A stretch of 64,000 nucleotides of DNA, taken from the NCBI GenBank assembly GCA_000421065.1, contig ATWD01000001.1, forward strand, positions 2,348,001 to 2,412,000, read 5' to 3'. This document shows positions 17,137-26,156 of this stretch, piece after piece; positions within the stretch are counted from its first letter, which is position 1; every line of letters starts with the position of its first letter. The notes under the pieces are model-generated. The model ran no database searches. It saw only the letters and a program-made list of their open reading frames with translations, and was not told the origin of the DNA. A program made the translations under genes and the position numbers. This DNA is from Acidobacteriaceae bacterium TAA 166. GTDB taxonomy: Bacteria; Acidobacteriota; Terriglobia; Terriglobales; Acidobacteriaceae.

Positions 17137-18554
17137 CGACGAGGTCTCCGATGGTGGAAGAGATGACGACGAAAGATGCACGAGGGACGGAGCAGAAGAC
17201 ACCGTGCAGACTGCTCGTTGCCGACGATCAGCCACATATTCTTGAGGCGCTTCATCTTCTACTCAAGCCTGAGGGTTACGAGCTTGAAATGGTGCGCACC
17301 CCGGCCTTGGCGCTCGAGGCAATGACACGCGAGAGCTTCGATGGCGTACTGATCGATCTGAACTACACACGAGACACGACCTCCGGGCAGGAGGGATTGG
17401 ATCTGGTAGCGCGCATTCGCGAGATCGACTCTCAGGTTCCAATCGTCGTGATGACGGCATGGGGCAATATCGATCTTGCGGTCGAAGCAATGCGGCGCGG
17501 GGCTGGAGACTTCATTCAGAAACCGTGGGAGAATGCACGGCTTCTGAGCGTTCTGCGAACGCAGGTGGAGCTATACAGAAGCCAGAAGAGAGCGCAGTGG
17601 CTGGAGGCGGAGAATCGTATTCTGCGCGCGCCTGGAGCGCCGGACTTCATTGCATCTGCAGCGTCGATGCGACCTGTGGTCGAAACCATGGCGAGGATCG
17701 GCCCATCGGATGCGAACGTTCTGATTACCGGAGAGCATGGTACCGGCAAAGAAGTTGTCGCACAGACACTGCACCGACTCTCGATGCGCGCAGATCGTAC
17801 GCTGGTCGCGGTCAATACGGGGGCGCTCCCGGAAGGCACCTTTGAAAGCGAGCTGTTCGGACACGTGAAGGGTGCCTTCACGGATGCGCGAGCCGACCGC
17901 ATCGGACGATTCGAGCTGGCAAACCATGGGACATTGTTTCTGGATGAGATTGCCAATATTCCCATCCGGCAACAGGCCAAGCTGCTGCGCGTGTTAGAGA
18001 CAGGGGAGATGGAGCGCGTAGGCTCCTCGAAGACACAGAAGGTCGATGTACGGATTCTCTCCGCGACGAATGCCGACCTGCGCGCTGAGGTAATAGGCGG
18101 ACGTTTCCGTGAAGACCTCCTGTTCCGATTGAATACGGTCGAGATCAGCCTGCCGCCGCTCCGTGAACGGCGCGAGGATATCCCCGCGTTGGCCGGCCAC
18201 TTTATGGCTCGTCACGCGGCGCGGTACCGTCGCTCTCTGCAGGGGCTGGAGGCGACAGCGATGCAACAGATGCTCCAGTACAGCTGGCCTGGAAACGTCC
18301 GGGAGCTCGACCATACGATCGAGCGCGCGATTCTAATGGCCCGCGGAGAGCGGATCGAGGCGGCGGACCTGGGGCTGCATGTGCAAAGAAGCGGAGGCAC
18401 GCCTAGTTTGGACGAGATGAGTCTCGAGACGGTTGAGGCCATTTTGATTCGAAAGGCACTGGCAAGGGCAAATGGGAATGTGAGCCACGCAGCGGACGCG
18501 TTGGGCTTGAGCCGAGGCGCACTCTATCGCCGCATTGAGAAGTATGGACTCTGA
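17133..18554 (+). CDS. Sigma54-dependent response regulator (NtrC family)
   Basis: Enhancer-binding response regulator with three domains. The receiver (about residues 25-140) has the phospho-acceptor Asp in LIDLNY and the Lys in IQKPW. The AAA+ domain has Walker A TGEHGTGKE, the sigma54-contacting loop as GAFTDA (the consensus is GAFTGA; this variant is frequent in related regulators) and Walker B LFLDEI. A Fis-type helix-turn-helix ends the protein (NVSHAADALGLSRGALYRR). GTG overlaps the TolC stop; ATGs 18 and 30 bases later are alternatives. It lies in the same operon as the exporter and before its kinase, so it most likely activates the -24/-12 promoter in front of the adaptor gene. Confidence 0.94.
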   Translation: MTTRSPMVEEMTTKDARGTEQKTPCRLLVADDQPHILEALHLLLKPEGYELEMVRTPALALEAMTRESFDGVLIDLNYTRDTTSGQEGLDLVARIREIDSQVPIVVMTAWGNIDLAVEAMRRGAGDFIQKPWENARLLSVLRTQVELYRSQKRAQWLEAENRILRAPGAPDFIASAASMRPVVETMARIGPSDANVLITGEHGTGKEVVAQTLHRLSMRADRTLVAVNTGALPEGTFESELFGHVKGAFTDARADRIGRFELANHGTLFLDEIANIPIRQQAKLLRVLETGEMERVGSSKTQKVDVRILSATNADLRAEVIGGRFREDLLFRLNTVEISLPPLRERREDIPALAGHFMARHAARYRRSLQGLEATAMQQMLQYSWPGNVRELDHTIERAILMARGERIEAADLGLHVQRSGGTPSLDEMSLETVEAILIRKALARANGNVSHAADALGLSRGALYRRIEKYGL

Positions 18555-19956
18555 ACCGTTGCCGCCAGCTCGATCTGTGACGCGTCTTCCTTTGGGAAGA
18601 ACACGGCAAAGATTGAGCTTCGAACGTCGGCTGCGGCTGTGGCTTTTGTTGATGGGCATCCCGGCCTTTGTTCTCTGCTGGGTCATCCTCCAGTCCGAGA
18701 AGACTGACGCGACGGTGCAATGGGTTGTCCTATCGATTGTGGCAGGCGCATGGATGTTTGCTGTCTCCATTGTCATGGAACAGATGACTCGCCCCTTGCA
18801 GACTCTGACCAATATAGTTGCGGCTCTGCGAGAGGATGATTATTCCTTCCGCGCCAGAGGTGCGTTGCGTAACGACGCCATGGGAGATCTCGCGCTTGAG
18901 GTCAACGCTCTGGCAAGCACATTGCAGGCCCAGAGGGCTGGTGCGCTGGAGGCCATGGCGCTGGTGGAGAGGGTGCTCAACTCGATGCAGTCTCCCGTGC
19001 TGGCCTTCGATCCGGAGGGAAGGCTGAAGCTCATCAACGCCGCCGCGGAGCAGATGCTGGGCACGAGCGCAGCCAAAGCGCTCGGGCATCCGGCGGGAGA
19101 GTTCGAGCTGGGCTATCTCATCGAAGCATCGGACGACGATCTTTTTTCAGCAGGCAGTGAGCAGCAGGCTACACGGTGGATCGTTAAACGTGCGAGCTTT
19201 CGCCTGCGAGGAGTTCCCCATACATTGATCGTGCTCGCAGAGGTCAGCGCCGCGCTCAGAGAAGAAGAGCGGCTCGCATGGGCGCGATTGATCCGGGTGA
19301 TGGGGCACGAGATCAACAACTCACTCGCCCCCATCAAATCGATTGCGGAGAGTTTGCGCAGCCGAATCACAAATGCCATGCCAGCAGAACAGGCTAAGGA
19401 CTTCGAGCGCGGCCTTGAGGTGATCGAAGGGCGTGCCGAGTCGTTGAACCGATTTCTACAGGCCTATCGCCAGCTCATGGGGCTTCCTGCACCCCATCTG
19501 GAAATGGTGCATCTGGCACCGCTGATCGATCGAGTCGCGCGGCTGGAGACACGAATCGACGTGTGTGTGACGGAAGGAGAAGAGGTTGTGCTGCCTGCCG
19601 ACTCCGACCAGATTCAACAGGCGCTGATCAACCTTATCCGCAATGCCGCTGAAGCAGCCTTAGGGCCGGATACGACACACAGCGGTGCAATCGTGGAGAT
19701 TGGATGGCGAAGATCCAATACGGAGGTTGTGATCGCTATCGTCGACAACGGTCCGGGCTTAACGAACGCGGGAAATCTCTTCGTCCCTTTCTATACGACG
19801 AAGCCGAACGGCACGGGGATCGGCCTTGTTCTTGCCCAACAGATTGCACAGGCGCATCGCGGCGCGGTGGAGTTGCATAACCGAAAGGATCGACAAAGCG
19901 GCTGCAGGGCGGAGATTCGGCTTCCCCTCAACCATTCTGTGCGCGAAACGCCCTGA
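18544..19956 (+). CDS. NtrY-like membrane sensor histidine kinase
   Basis: Cognate kinase for the preceding sigma54 activator. Two transmembrane helices (about residues 24-46 and 57-80) are separated by only a short loop, so it has little periplasmic sensing domain. They are followed by HAMP, a PAS domain (about 140-240), a phospho-acceptor region MGHEINNSLAP and an HATPase domain with NLIRNAAEAAL, IVDNGPGL and GTGIGLVLA. Its ATG lies inside the end of the regulator gene (11-base overlap). With a minimal periplasmic loop, the stimulus is probably sensed in the membrane or cytoplasm. It is the last gene of the operon and ends six bases from the convergent RraA-type gene. Confidence 0.92.
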   Translation: MDSEPLPPARSVTRLPLGRTRQRLSFERRLRLWLLLMGIPAFVLCWVILQSEKTDATVQWVVLSIVAGAWMFAVSIVMEQMTRPLQTLTNIVAALREDDYSFRARGALRNDAMGDLALEVNALASTLQAQRAGALEAMALVERVLNSMQSPVLAFDPEGRLKLINAAAEQMLGTSAAKALGHPAGEFELGYLIEASDDDLFSAGSEQQATRWIVKRASFRLRGVPHTLIVLAEVSAALREEERLAWARLIRVMGHEINNSLAPIKSIAESLRSRITNAMPAEQAKDFERGLEVIEGRAESLNRFLQAYRQLMGLPAPHLEMVHLAPLIDRVARLETRIDVCVTEGEEVVLPADSDQIQQALINLIRNAAEAALGPDTTHSGAIVEIGWRRSNTEVVIAIVDNGPGLTNAGNLFVPFYTTKPNGTGIGLVLAQQIAQAHRGAVELHNRKDRQSGCRAEIRLPLNHSVRETP

Positions 19957-19962
19957 GCAAGC

Positions 19963-20903
19963 TTAGTCTTTATGGTCCCTACGGCGAGCCAACTCCGAGT
20001 CAAACTCTTGTTTGGTCATCTTTAACGTCTCAGGATGCTGATCGATCCATTCGGCAAAGGCTTGATACTTCGCCGGGGTCCATCCATCTTCGAACTCCGC
20101 GCCATTTTTCCCAGAAGAGTTCAACTCGAAGTTGAAGGAATCTTCGAGATTGGTAAATTCGGCAGAGGCTACGGCAGCCGACGCAAGAGAGGCAGGGATA
20201 AAGATAATGCCGTCTTGTTTTGCAATGACGAGATCTCCCGGCAGCACGGTTGCGCGCCCAATGCGAATGGGAGCATTGATCGCAGTCAGTGTCATGTCCT
20301 TCCAGGCAGAAGGGTCGCTACCACGATAAAAGCCATTCAGATCCTTGATCTCACGGTTCTCTTCAACGTCTCGGATTCCCGCGTCGAAGACAACGCCGGT
20401 ATGCGAGTGCGCAGCAATCCCACTGCCGAGATTTGACCCGATGAGCGTTCCCTCGACGACCTTACCGAAGCCGTCCGCGACGTAGACATCGCCATTTTGA
20501 AGCTCGTTGATCGGCCACACATTCGTTCCGCCGGTTCGACCTCAGCCTTTCCTTCGGCTTTGATCGTAGAGACCATGTCGGGCCGGGAGGGCATATATTG
20601 TGCTGTCAGAGCTCGTCCTGCCATTGGCTTGTCGAGATGGAGGGCCTGCCATCCGTTGTCATATTGGCAGCGATAACCGAGGTTGCCGAGATAGTCCCAC
20701 AGATCCTCAAGAGTGACCCTCAAGGCGCGTTGGATAAGTTCATCGGGGATCTTCGGGCGCCCATCCGGAAACCGCTCTCCTCTCCAACCCGAGGTGTAAA
20801 AGAGAATCTGCTCCCTGCTCATCTTTACCTGCGCCCTCGCGGGGAGAGAGAGGGAAAGGATAAAAACGCAAACCATCATTATGGGGAGATATCTCTTCAA
20901 CAC
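19963..20903 (-). pseudogene. Frameshifted RraA/dimethylmenaquinone-methyltransferase-like gene with signal peptide
   Basis: Two adjacent leftward frames make one RraA-fold protein. The N-terminal part has a signal peptide (hydrophobic core, ARA cleavage) and an extension of about 60 residues (TSGWRGERFPDGRPKIPD). The C-terminal part carries the fold's signature (GDVYVADGFGK, GIAAHSHTGVVFDAGIRD, LPGDLVIAKQDGIIFIP). Inserting one G where CCGGCGGAACG is read on the minus strand (bases 20528-20529) restores continuity: GGG appears to have become GG. AGGAG lies about seven bases before a TTG or GTG start near 20900. The family includes RNase E inhibitors and aldolase-like enzymes; an exported member is unusual. 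Real mutation and sequencing error are both possible. Confidence 0.8.
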
Positions 20904-21055
20904 ACAACTCCTCTCAGCCACACGGTCCATTCGCTGTCGATCTCAAAATTTTAGACTCATCGATCGCCGATGTTCTACGATATCTGAAGCGGTCGCTTAT
21001 GCTAATACGCCAGGTCGATCGCTTCGATTTTGCTAAACTACTCACATTCCCTTGC

Positions 21056-21145
21056 GGAGGGATGTGTGAGTGGTTGAAACAGGCGGTCTTGAAAACCGCT
21101 TTGGTCGAAAGGCCAACGGGGGTTCGAATCCCTCTCCCTCCGCCA
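21056..21145 (+). tRNA. tRNA-Ser (UGA anticodon)
   Basis: Class II tRNA folded by eye. Acceptor stem GGAGGGA / TCCCTCC, anticodon stem GCGGT / ACCGC with loop CTTGAAA (anticodon TGA), long variable arm TTGG...CCAA, T loop TTCGAAT, discriminator G and an encoded CCA. It lies at the edge of the region of broken genes, a common site for island integration, but no second copy of its 3' end was seen in the window. Confidence 0.97.
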
Positions 21146-21309
21146 TTGAGTCTTCTCTCCCGCCTTCTGAGTTAAGCATTGGGTGAATTGCGGCCGAAAT
21201 GCGTGTTCCACGCTAAGTTCTGAACGCCATGAATATCGTCGGGAGCGTGCTATGTTCTAATCTTTACCTTACTCTCCCTCAGAGAGATAACATTCATTAG
21301 TCTTTACAT

Positions 21310-21618
21310 TGTCATCGGCTGTTCGGCTTCATCTCCGGCCACCATTACACACCTCACAAAGCGACATAAAGGTTTTTGCCGTCAGGACTTTAAATGAATT
21401 CCTCGCGGACGTTTACCGAGATGCATGGTCTTCAGAAGTTTCGCCGTTCCCACATCGATAATGGAGAGATCGCCGCCAACTTCGTCTGTGACGTAGATCC
21501 TCGGTCCTTTTGGTTCAGGCGGTTTGTTCTCGGAACTTTCGGGTTGGTTGTTTTTGCTAACCTGCAACTGAAAGAACGACGACCCCCAGCATAAATCCGA
21601 TCTTAATGACTGATGCAT
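21310..21618 (-). pseudogene. Remnant of a YVTN beta-propeller lipoprotein gene
   Basis: The leftward frame contains one clear YVTN-type repeat (GPRIYVTDEVGGDLSIIDV, LGKRPRGIHL) and then a premature stop. Removing one A in the AAA near base 21390 lets it continue as SPDGKNLYVAL before further disruption. Upstream, a second frame (about 21560-21605) encodes a hydrophobic lipoprotein-like leader (MLGVVVLSVAG) ending one or two bases out of phase. AGGAG precedes an ATG. At least two frameshifts and loss of nearly all propeller repeats show it is not functional. Such genes often accompany dehydrogenase clusters like the one next to it. Confidence 0.72.
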
Positions 21619-21693
21619 CAATTCTCCTGGCTTCCTAAATTACTTACGCCCCATTTCATTCCCCAACAATAGATATCCCTTGATGCCGAGGCG

Positions 21694-21912
21694 ATGGACT
21701 TCTCCGTCAAGCAGAAAACGGCAGTGACGAACAACCAGAAATCGCCGCTGGAGCAGACGACGCCCTCGCCCGGCCAGTTTTTCTACACGATGAAGAAGCT
21801 GACCCTGGCCGGCTACTACACCTCGGAGATTGGTTTTTCGCAGGAGTTGGGTAAGACCATTATTCCGTCGGGCCACGCCAGCTGCGCCCCTATTCAGGAG
21901 GAAACGCGATGA
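21694..21912 (+). pseudogene. 5'-truncated gluconate 2-dehydrogenase subunit 3-like gene
   Basis: Only the C-terminal part is recognisable: PGQFFYTMKKLTLAGYYTSEIGF, then HASCAP, which match the conserved end of the gluconate 2-dehydrogenase subunit 3 family. The usual twin-arginine leader and first 100 or so residues are missing; a stop lies eight codons before the ATG. It overlaps the start of the GMC oxidoreductase gene by four bases, the normal arrangement for this subunit pair. It may still be translated as a fragment, but it is very unlikely to work. Confidence 0.72.
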
Positions 21913-23622
21913 CCATGGAGGTGCAGACACCGAACGTGCAGAGCGGAAAGACCAATACCTACGACGCCATCGTCATCGGGTCAGGCATTACGGGCGGCTG
22001 GGCCGCCAAGGAGCTCACCGAGAAAGGGCTCCGAACGCTGGTGCTTGAGGCCGGCCAGACCATCGTTCCGGAGAAGGACTACGTCGAGCACGTTCCCGTA
22101 TGGGACGTGAGGTTTCGAGGGATGCGCGACCGCCAGTACGAGAAGGTGCATCGCGAAAGACAAAAACAGATCGGCGACGAGTGGAACGCGAAGTTCTTCG
22201 TCGATGACCTCGAGAATCCGTACACCACGCCGCCCGACCAGCCCTACCTCTTTCTGCGTGGCCATCATCTAGGTGGCCGCTCCGTGATGTGGGGCCGGCA
22301 GAGCTATCGCTGGAGCGACCTCGACTTTGAAGGCAATCTCAAGGACGGGATCGCCACCGACTGGCCCATCCGTTACAAGGACATCGAGCCCTGGTACGAC
22401 TACGTGGAGGACTTCATTAGTGTCAGCGGCCAGGCCGAGAACCTGCCTCAGCTGCCTGACAGCAAATTCCTGCCGCCAATGGAGATGAACTGCGCTGAAA
22501 CGCACATGCGTGAGGTGATTGCGCAGAACTTTCCTGAACGCCGCCTGACCATCGGCCGAACGGCGATTCTGACGCAGGCGCATCGCGGCCGAGCGGCCTG
22601 TGCCACTACTGCGGACCGTGCGCTCGTGGATGCATCACGCGGTCGTATTTCAGCAGCTTTCACTCGACGCTGCCTGCGGCAGAGGCCACAGGCAAGCTGA
22701 CGGTGCGGCCCTTCAGTGTCGTTCACAGCCTCATCTTCGATCCGAAGACGAGGCGCATCACCGGCGTCCGCGTTATCGACGGACAGACAAAGCAACCGGT
22801 TGAGCTTCACGCGAAGGTAGTCTTTCTCTGCGCTTCGACGCTCGAGTCGGCGCATATCCTGATGAACTCGGCGACACCAGAATTCTCGACCGGCCTCGCC
22901 AACTCCAGCGGACAGCTTGGCCGCAACCTGATGGATCACATGATGGGCAGCGGTGCCAGCGGCATCATCCCCGGACATGAGGATCGTGTGCAGATCGGCA
23001 ACCGTCCCAACGGCATCTATGTGCCTCGCTTCCGCAACGTCAAAGACAAGCATCCTGGGTTCGTTCGAGGTTATGGCTTCCAGGGCGGCGGCAGCCGTGA
23101 CGATTGGGGACGCGGGAGTGAGACTGCAGGCTTCGGTGCTGACTTCAAACACATGCTGCGCCAGCCCGGATCGTGGCGCTTCACTTTCGCAAGCTTTGCC
23201 GAATGTCTCTCCCATCCCGACAATCGCATGGAGCTCGATAAGAACAAGGTGGACGCCTGGGGGATTCCGTCATGAAGATCACCTGCAAGTGGCAAGATAA
23301 TGAATGGGCGCTCTTCAAGGACGCCCAGGCCACGGCGGCAGAGATGCTCGAAGCCGCCGGTGCAAAAGAGGTCACGCTACGCAATGCACCATCGGCACCG
23401 GGCGAGTGTATCCACGAGATGGGCTCGGCGCGCATGGGCAACGATCCAAAGACGTCCGCACTCAATCGCTGGAACCAGGCGCATGACATCAAGAACTTAT
23501 TCATCACTGACGGCTCGTTCATGGTCTCATCAGCGTGCCAGAATCCGTCACTCACCTACATGGCGATGACGGCGCGTGCTTGCGACTACGCAGTCAACCA
23601 GATGAAGCGCGGAGAAATTTAA
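21909..23622 (+). pseudogene. Frameshifted GMC-family oxidoreductase (gluconate/sorbitol dehydrogenase large-subunit type)
   Basis: FAD-dependent GMC oxidoreductase split by two frameshifts. The N-terminal frame has the FAD-binding Rossmann motif GSGITGGWAAKEL and the GMC block LGGRSVMWGRQSYR. A duplicated TG (22599-22602) then shifts the frame; correcting it gives the cysteine motif CHYCGPCARGC, and the frame runs to about 23270. A lost base near 23269 (CCGTCATG for CCGGTCATG) separates the C-terminal frame with GECIHEMGSARMGNDP and ITDGS...NPSLTYMA. Joined, the protein would be about 570 residues, full length. The paired small subunit upstream is truncated, which supports genuine decay over sequencing error. 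Confidence 0.85.
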
Positions 23623-23914
23623 GTAGTCAATATTGGGTTGCACTTCAATCAGCCCACTACCTCTGAGATCAAACCAGGGCCGGCAACGGCTTTTTGTGAT
23701 GTCGGTCAACATAATAGGGTTGATCGTTCGTGATGATCCGATTCTCTACTACCGAGTAGGCGCGACTGCCCGGTTCATGGAATCACGAATCACGGAAGCC
23801 CCCCCGGGAAAGAGTGCCGCTAAGTTTTAGTAGCTCCGTGCGAATCGGTGCTTCCGAAGCTAGAGATGCACCTGCTTCGGCAACACTCGGATTGCGCTTC
23901 AGCCTCCACGATGC
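23623..23914 (+). other. Intergenic region with no recognisable feature
   Basis: About 290 bases between the GMC remnant and the CobN fragment. No credible ORF, RNA or repeat was seen; probably relic sequence. Confidence 0.4.
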
Positions 23915-24123
23915 TATGGAATAGACCCGGACGCGATCTATCGCATGCCCGATCTGCCGCCTACCCATCATTACGCAGCCTTTTATCGATGGTTAGGAAC
24001 TCCGGAGTCTGAGGGTGGGTGGGGAGCAGACGCGATTGTTCATATGGGAAAGCATGGCACCCTAGAATGGCTTCCTGGAAAGGGTATAGGGTTGTCTGGC
24101 GAGTGCTTCCCCGACTTATTACT
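23915..24123 (+). pseudogene. Internal fragment of a CobN/magnesium-chelatase-H-like gene
   Basis: About 70 codons encode [20 protein letters not shown] followed by [20 protein letters not shown] and [10 protein letters not shown], a well-conserved internal segment of the cobaltochelatase/magnesium-chelatase large subunit. A full gene would be about 3.5-4 kb; the rest is absent on both sides. The frame runs without interruption into a transposase tail, so an apparently normal small ORF here is a chimera of two relics. The junction is just after CFPDLLL. Confidence 0.8.
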
Positions 24124-24285
24124 CAAAACGCACCTGAACGACTTCCTCACTGCCTACAACTTCGCCCGAAGACTCAAGACTCTCAAGGCCCTCACTCCCT
24201 ACGAATATCTCTGCAAACTATGGGCGCGGGATCCGGACAGATTACTCTCAATCCAATCCATCAAATGACGGGACTAAACAACTAG
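24124..24285 (+). pseudogene. 3' remnant of an IS481-like transposase gene
   Basis: The fragment reads [20 protein letters not shown] and [17 protein letters not shown], the usual C terminus of integrase-core transposases of the IS481 (IS3-related) group. Near base 24240 the frame shifts; the other frame supplies the typical ending [14 protein letters not shown] and a stop. No catalytic core and no terminal repeats remain. It probably marks the insertion or deletion event that removed the rest of the CobN gene. Confidence 0.72.
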
Positions 24286-24302
24286 GCTGGATGAGTGCAT
24301 TG

Positions 24303-24306
24303 GCCT
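24303..24306. repeat. Left copy of the 4-bp target duplication
   Basis: GCCT immediately before the left terminal repeat of the IS1182-like element, matched by GCCT immediately after its right end. Confidence 0.7.
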
Positions 24307-24324
24307 GTGGGTGTTGAAAAACTC
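24307..24324 (+). repeat. Left terminal inverted repeat of the IS
   Basis: GTGGGTGTTGAAAAACTC; matches the reverse complement of the right end at 17 of 18 positions. Confidence 0.88.
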
Positions 24325-24431
24325 AGTGCGCATGAACGGATTTTGCTGTGATTTTTATGGCAACGGGAGCGGCTTGGCAGCATAGTTTGACCATGCTGTT
24401 GAGGATTGCCATTGATGGAGGACTAAGGCTC

Positions 24432-25784
24432 ATGATGGGTCGGCACACCCGCTCGGAATCGCTGTTCTACTACTTCCGCCTGGAAGATCAGGTCCCGGAG
24501 AATCACTTACTACGGTTGATCGATAAGCACATCGACTTCGGTTTTGTTCGTGAGCATCTGAAGGACAGCTACAGCGATACCGGCCGTCCATCGATCGATC
24601 CTGAACTTCTGCTGCGGATCGTACTGATCGGTTACCTGTACGGAATCAGCAGTGAGCGTAGGCTGATCGAAGAACTGCGCATGCATCTGGCGTGGCGCTG
24701 GTTCACAGGTCTTGGATTCGATCAGGAGATCCCGCATCACTCTACGTTTTCGAAGAATCGCCACGGGCGTTTTCATGAGTCGAAGCTGTTCGAGCATCTA
24801 TTCGAACGCCTCGTTGCCCAGTGTTTAGAAGTAGGCCTGGTCCGCGGAGACAAGCTATCAGTAGATGGAACGTTCGTTGAAGCTAGCGCTTCCAAAGAGA
24901 GCCGTATCCCGAGAGAGCAACTGGCGGAAGCCGCGCAAGTGAATCGAACGGTTCGCGAGTGGCTCACTGAACTGGAAGCGCAGAATCCAGTCGAGGAGCC
25001 GACGCATAGCCAGGATAAGGTGTCTACGACCGATCCGGATTCCACATATGCAACGAAGGGTGGCACGCCAGCGCGGATGGGCTACTACAACAACTACCTG
25101 GTGGACAATCACAGTTGCATCATCGTCGGCGTGCAAGCTACGGGCGCTCGCCTAAGCGAGGAGTCCCGAGCTGCCGAAGAGATGATCGCTCGGTTCACTC
25201 AGTGGCAAGGTAAGAACCCGCAGTCGATCGCCGCCGATGCCAGCTATGGCAATGGCGAGTTGTTGCAGTGGTTGATGGACCGACAGATCACGCCGTACAT
25301 GCCCACACGCGATGCTGTGGCTCGGACAAGGAGCCCATTGTTCGGCCCAGAGCGCTTCACGTACCAGCCTGAAAGCAACAGCTATCTCTGTCCTGCGGGC
25401 CAGCAACTGAACTACGGCGGTCGCAATGACAGAAACCGCGCGTTTGCTTACATCGGGACTCGCCCCAAGTGTGGGCCATGCCCGCTGAAATCGCAGTGCA
25501 CGAAAGGGGCATTTCGCTTCCTTGCCATCCATATGAACGAAGCCGCTCGACAACGGGCGAGAGATCTCTGGAATACTCCGGAGTTCGAACAGGCACAGAG
25601 GCAGCGGAAGAAAGTCGAAGCGCTGTTCGCAGAGCTGAAGGGTCGCATCGGCCTTCACCGCCTGCGTCTACGCAGACTGAAGTTCGTTCAGGAGCAGTTC
25701 TTCCTGGCTGCCACTGCCCAGAACATCAAACGATTGGTACGGTTCCTGAGCACATCAACAGGGCCGGCGACGGTCACAGCTTAG
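24432..25784 (+). CDS. IS1182-like transposase
   Basis: DDE transposase of the IS1182/IS5-related group. The N-terminal DNA-binding part starts MMGRHTRSESLFYYFRLEDQ and contains GRPSIDPELLLRI and the HSTFSKNR segment. The DDE triad can be assigned to D in LSVDGTFVEA, D in IAADASYGN, and E in KVEALFAELKGRIG, followed by the usual LHRLRLRR. A cysteine-rich patch (CGPCPLKSQC) is also typical. The open frame extends 84 bases further upstream, but the conserved start is here. At about 450 residues it is full length and shows no disruption. Confidence 0.93.
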   Translation: MMGRHTRSESLFYYFRLEDQVPENHLLRLIDKHIDFGFVREHLKDSYSDTGRPSIDPELLLRIVLIGYLYGISSERRLIEELRMHLAWRWFTGLGFDQEIPHHSTFSKNRHGRFHESKLFEHLFERLVAQCLEVGLVRGDKLSVDGTFVEASASKESRIPREQLAEAAQVNRTVREWLTELEAQNPVEEPTHSQDKVSTTDPDSTYATKGGTPARMGYYNNYLVDNHSCIIVGVQATGARLSEESRAAEEMIARFTQWQGKNPQSIAADASYGNGELLQWLMDRQITPYMPTRDAVARTRSPLFGPERFTYQPESNSYLCPAGQQLNYGGRNDRNRAFAYIGTRPKCGPCPLKSQCTKGAFRFLAIHMNEAARQRARDLWNTPEFEQAQRQRKKVEALFAELKGRIGLHRLRLRRLKFVQEQFFLAATAQNIKRLVRFLSTSTGPATVTA

Positions 25785-25842
25785 CGGACCCTAACACTGC
25801 CAAGCGTTCGGTAGGCCAGCTCCTGGCAAGTCCGAGACCAAC

Positions 25843-25860
25843 GACTTTTTCAACACCCAC
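25843..25860 (-). repeat. Right terminal inverted repeat of the IS
   Basis: Reads GTGGGTGTTGAAAAAGTC on the minus strand, the partner of the left end; followed by GCCT (25861-25864), the second copy of the target duplication. Confidence 0.88.
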
Positions 25861-25864
25861 GCCT

Positions 25865-26156
25865 GTTCTCGCCAACCGACATTCAGCTTTCCGGGCTGCC
25901 CGTCACTCATGATTAAACTTTTGCACAAAGGCAAGGGCATTCGCAACTGCAACGCGCGGTGCCCCACGTGCCGAGGGTCACGACTTAGACTTAACCAATC
26001 TCCGGTCCCCACAAGACCGCGCGAACCCTTTCCTCACTCCCATCGATTAGACGCCGACATAAAGGGAACCAAGTTCCCTAATTTGCGTATTCAATCAAAC
26101 GCTTGAAATTCCAAATAGGCCCGGCTCCGCTGGAAAACGAAACCCGAGGGAAGACC
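25865..26156 (+). other. Intergenic region before a TonB receptor
   Basis: Right flank of the IS and promoter region of the next receptor. Apart from AT-rich sequence near 26080 nothing specific was identified; the short ORFs here look fortuitous. Confidence 0.4.

Larger units (their letters stand above)
24307..25860 (+). mobile_element. Complete IS1182-like insertion sequence
   Basis: A 1554-bp element bounded by 18-bp imperfect inverted repeats, GTGGGTGTTGAAAAA(C/G)TC (24307-24324 and 25843-25860; one mismatch), and flanked by a 4-bp GCCT direct repeat. It contains one intact transposase gene. Clean ends, a target duplication and an unbroken gene suggest a fairly recent, potentially active insertion, younger than the broken genes around it. 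Confidence 0.9.

Noticed and set aside
21121-21145. Possible attachment-site duplicate of the tRNA-Ser 3' end
   Set aside because: No second copy of the T-arm/acceptor sequence was seen elsewhere in the window, so island borders cannot be set.
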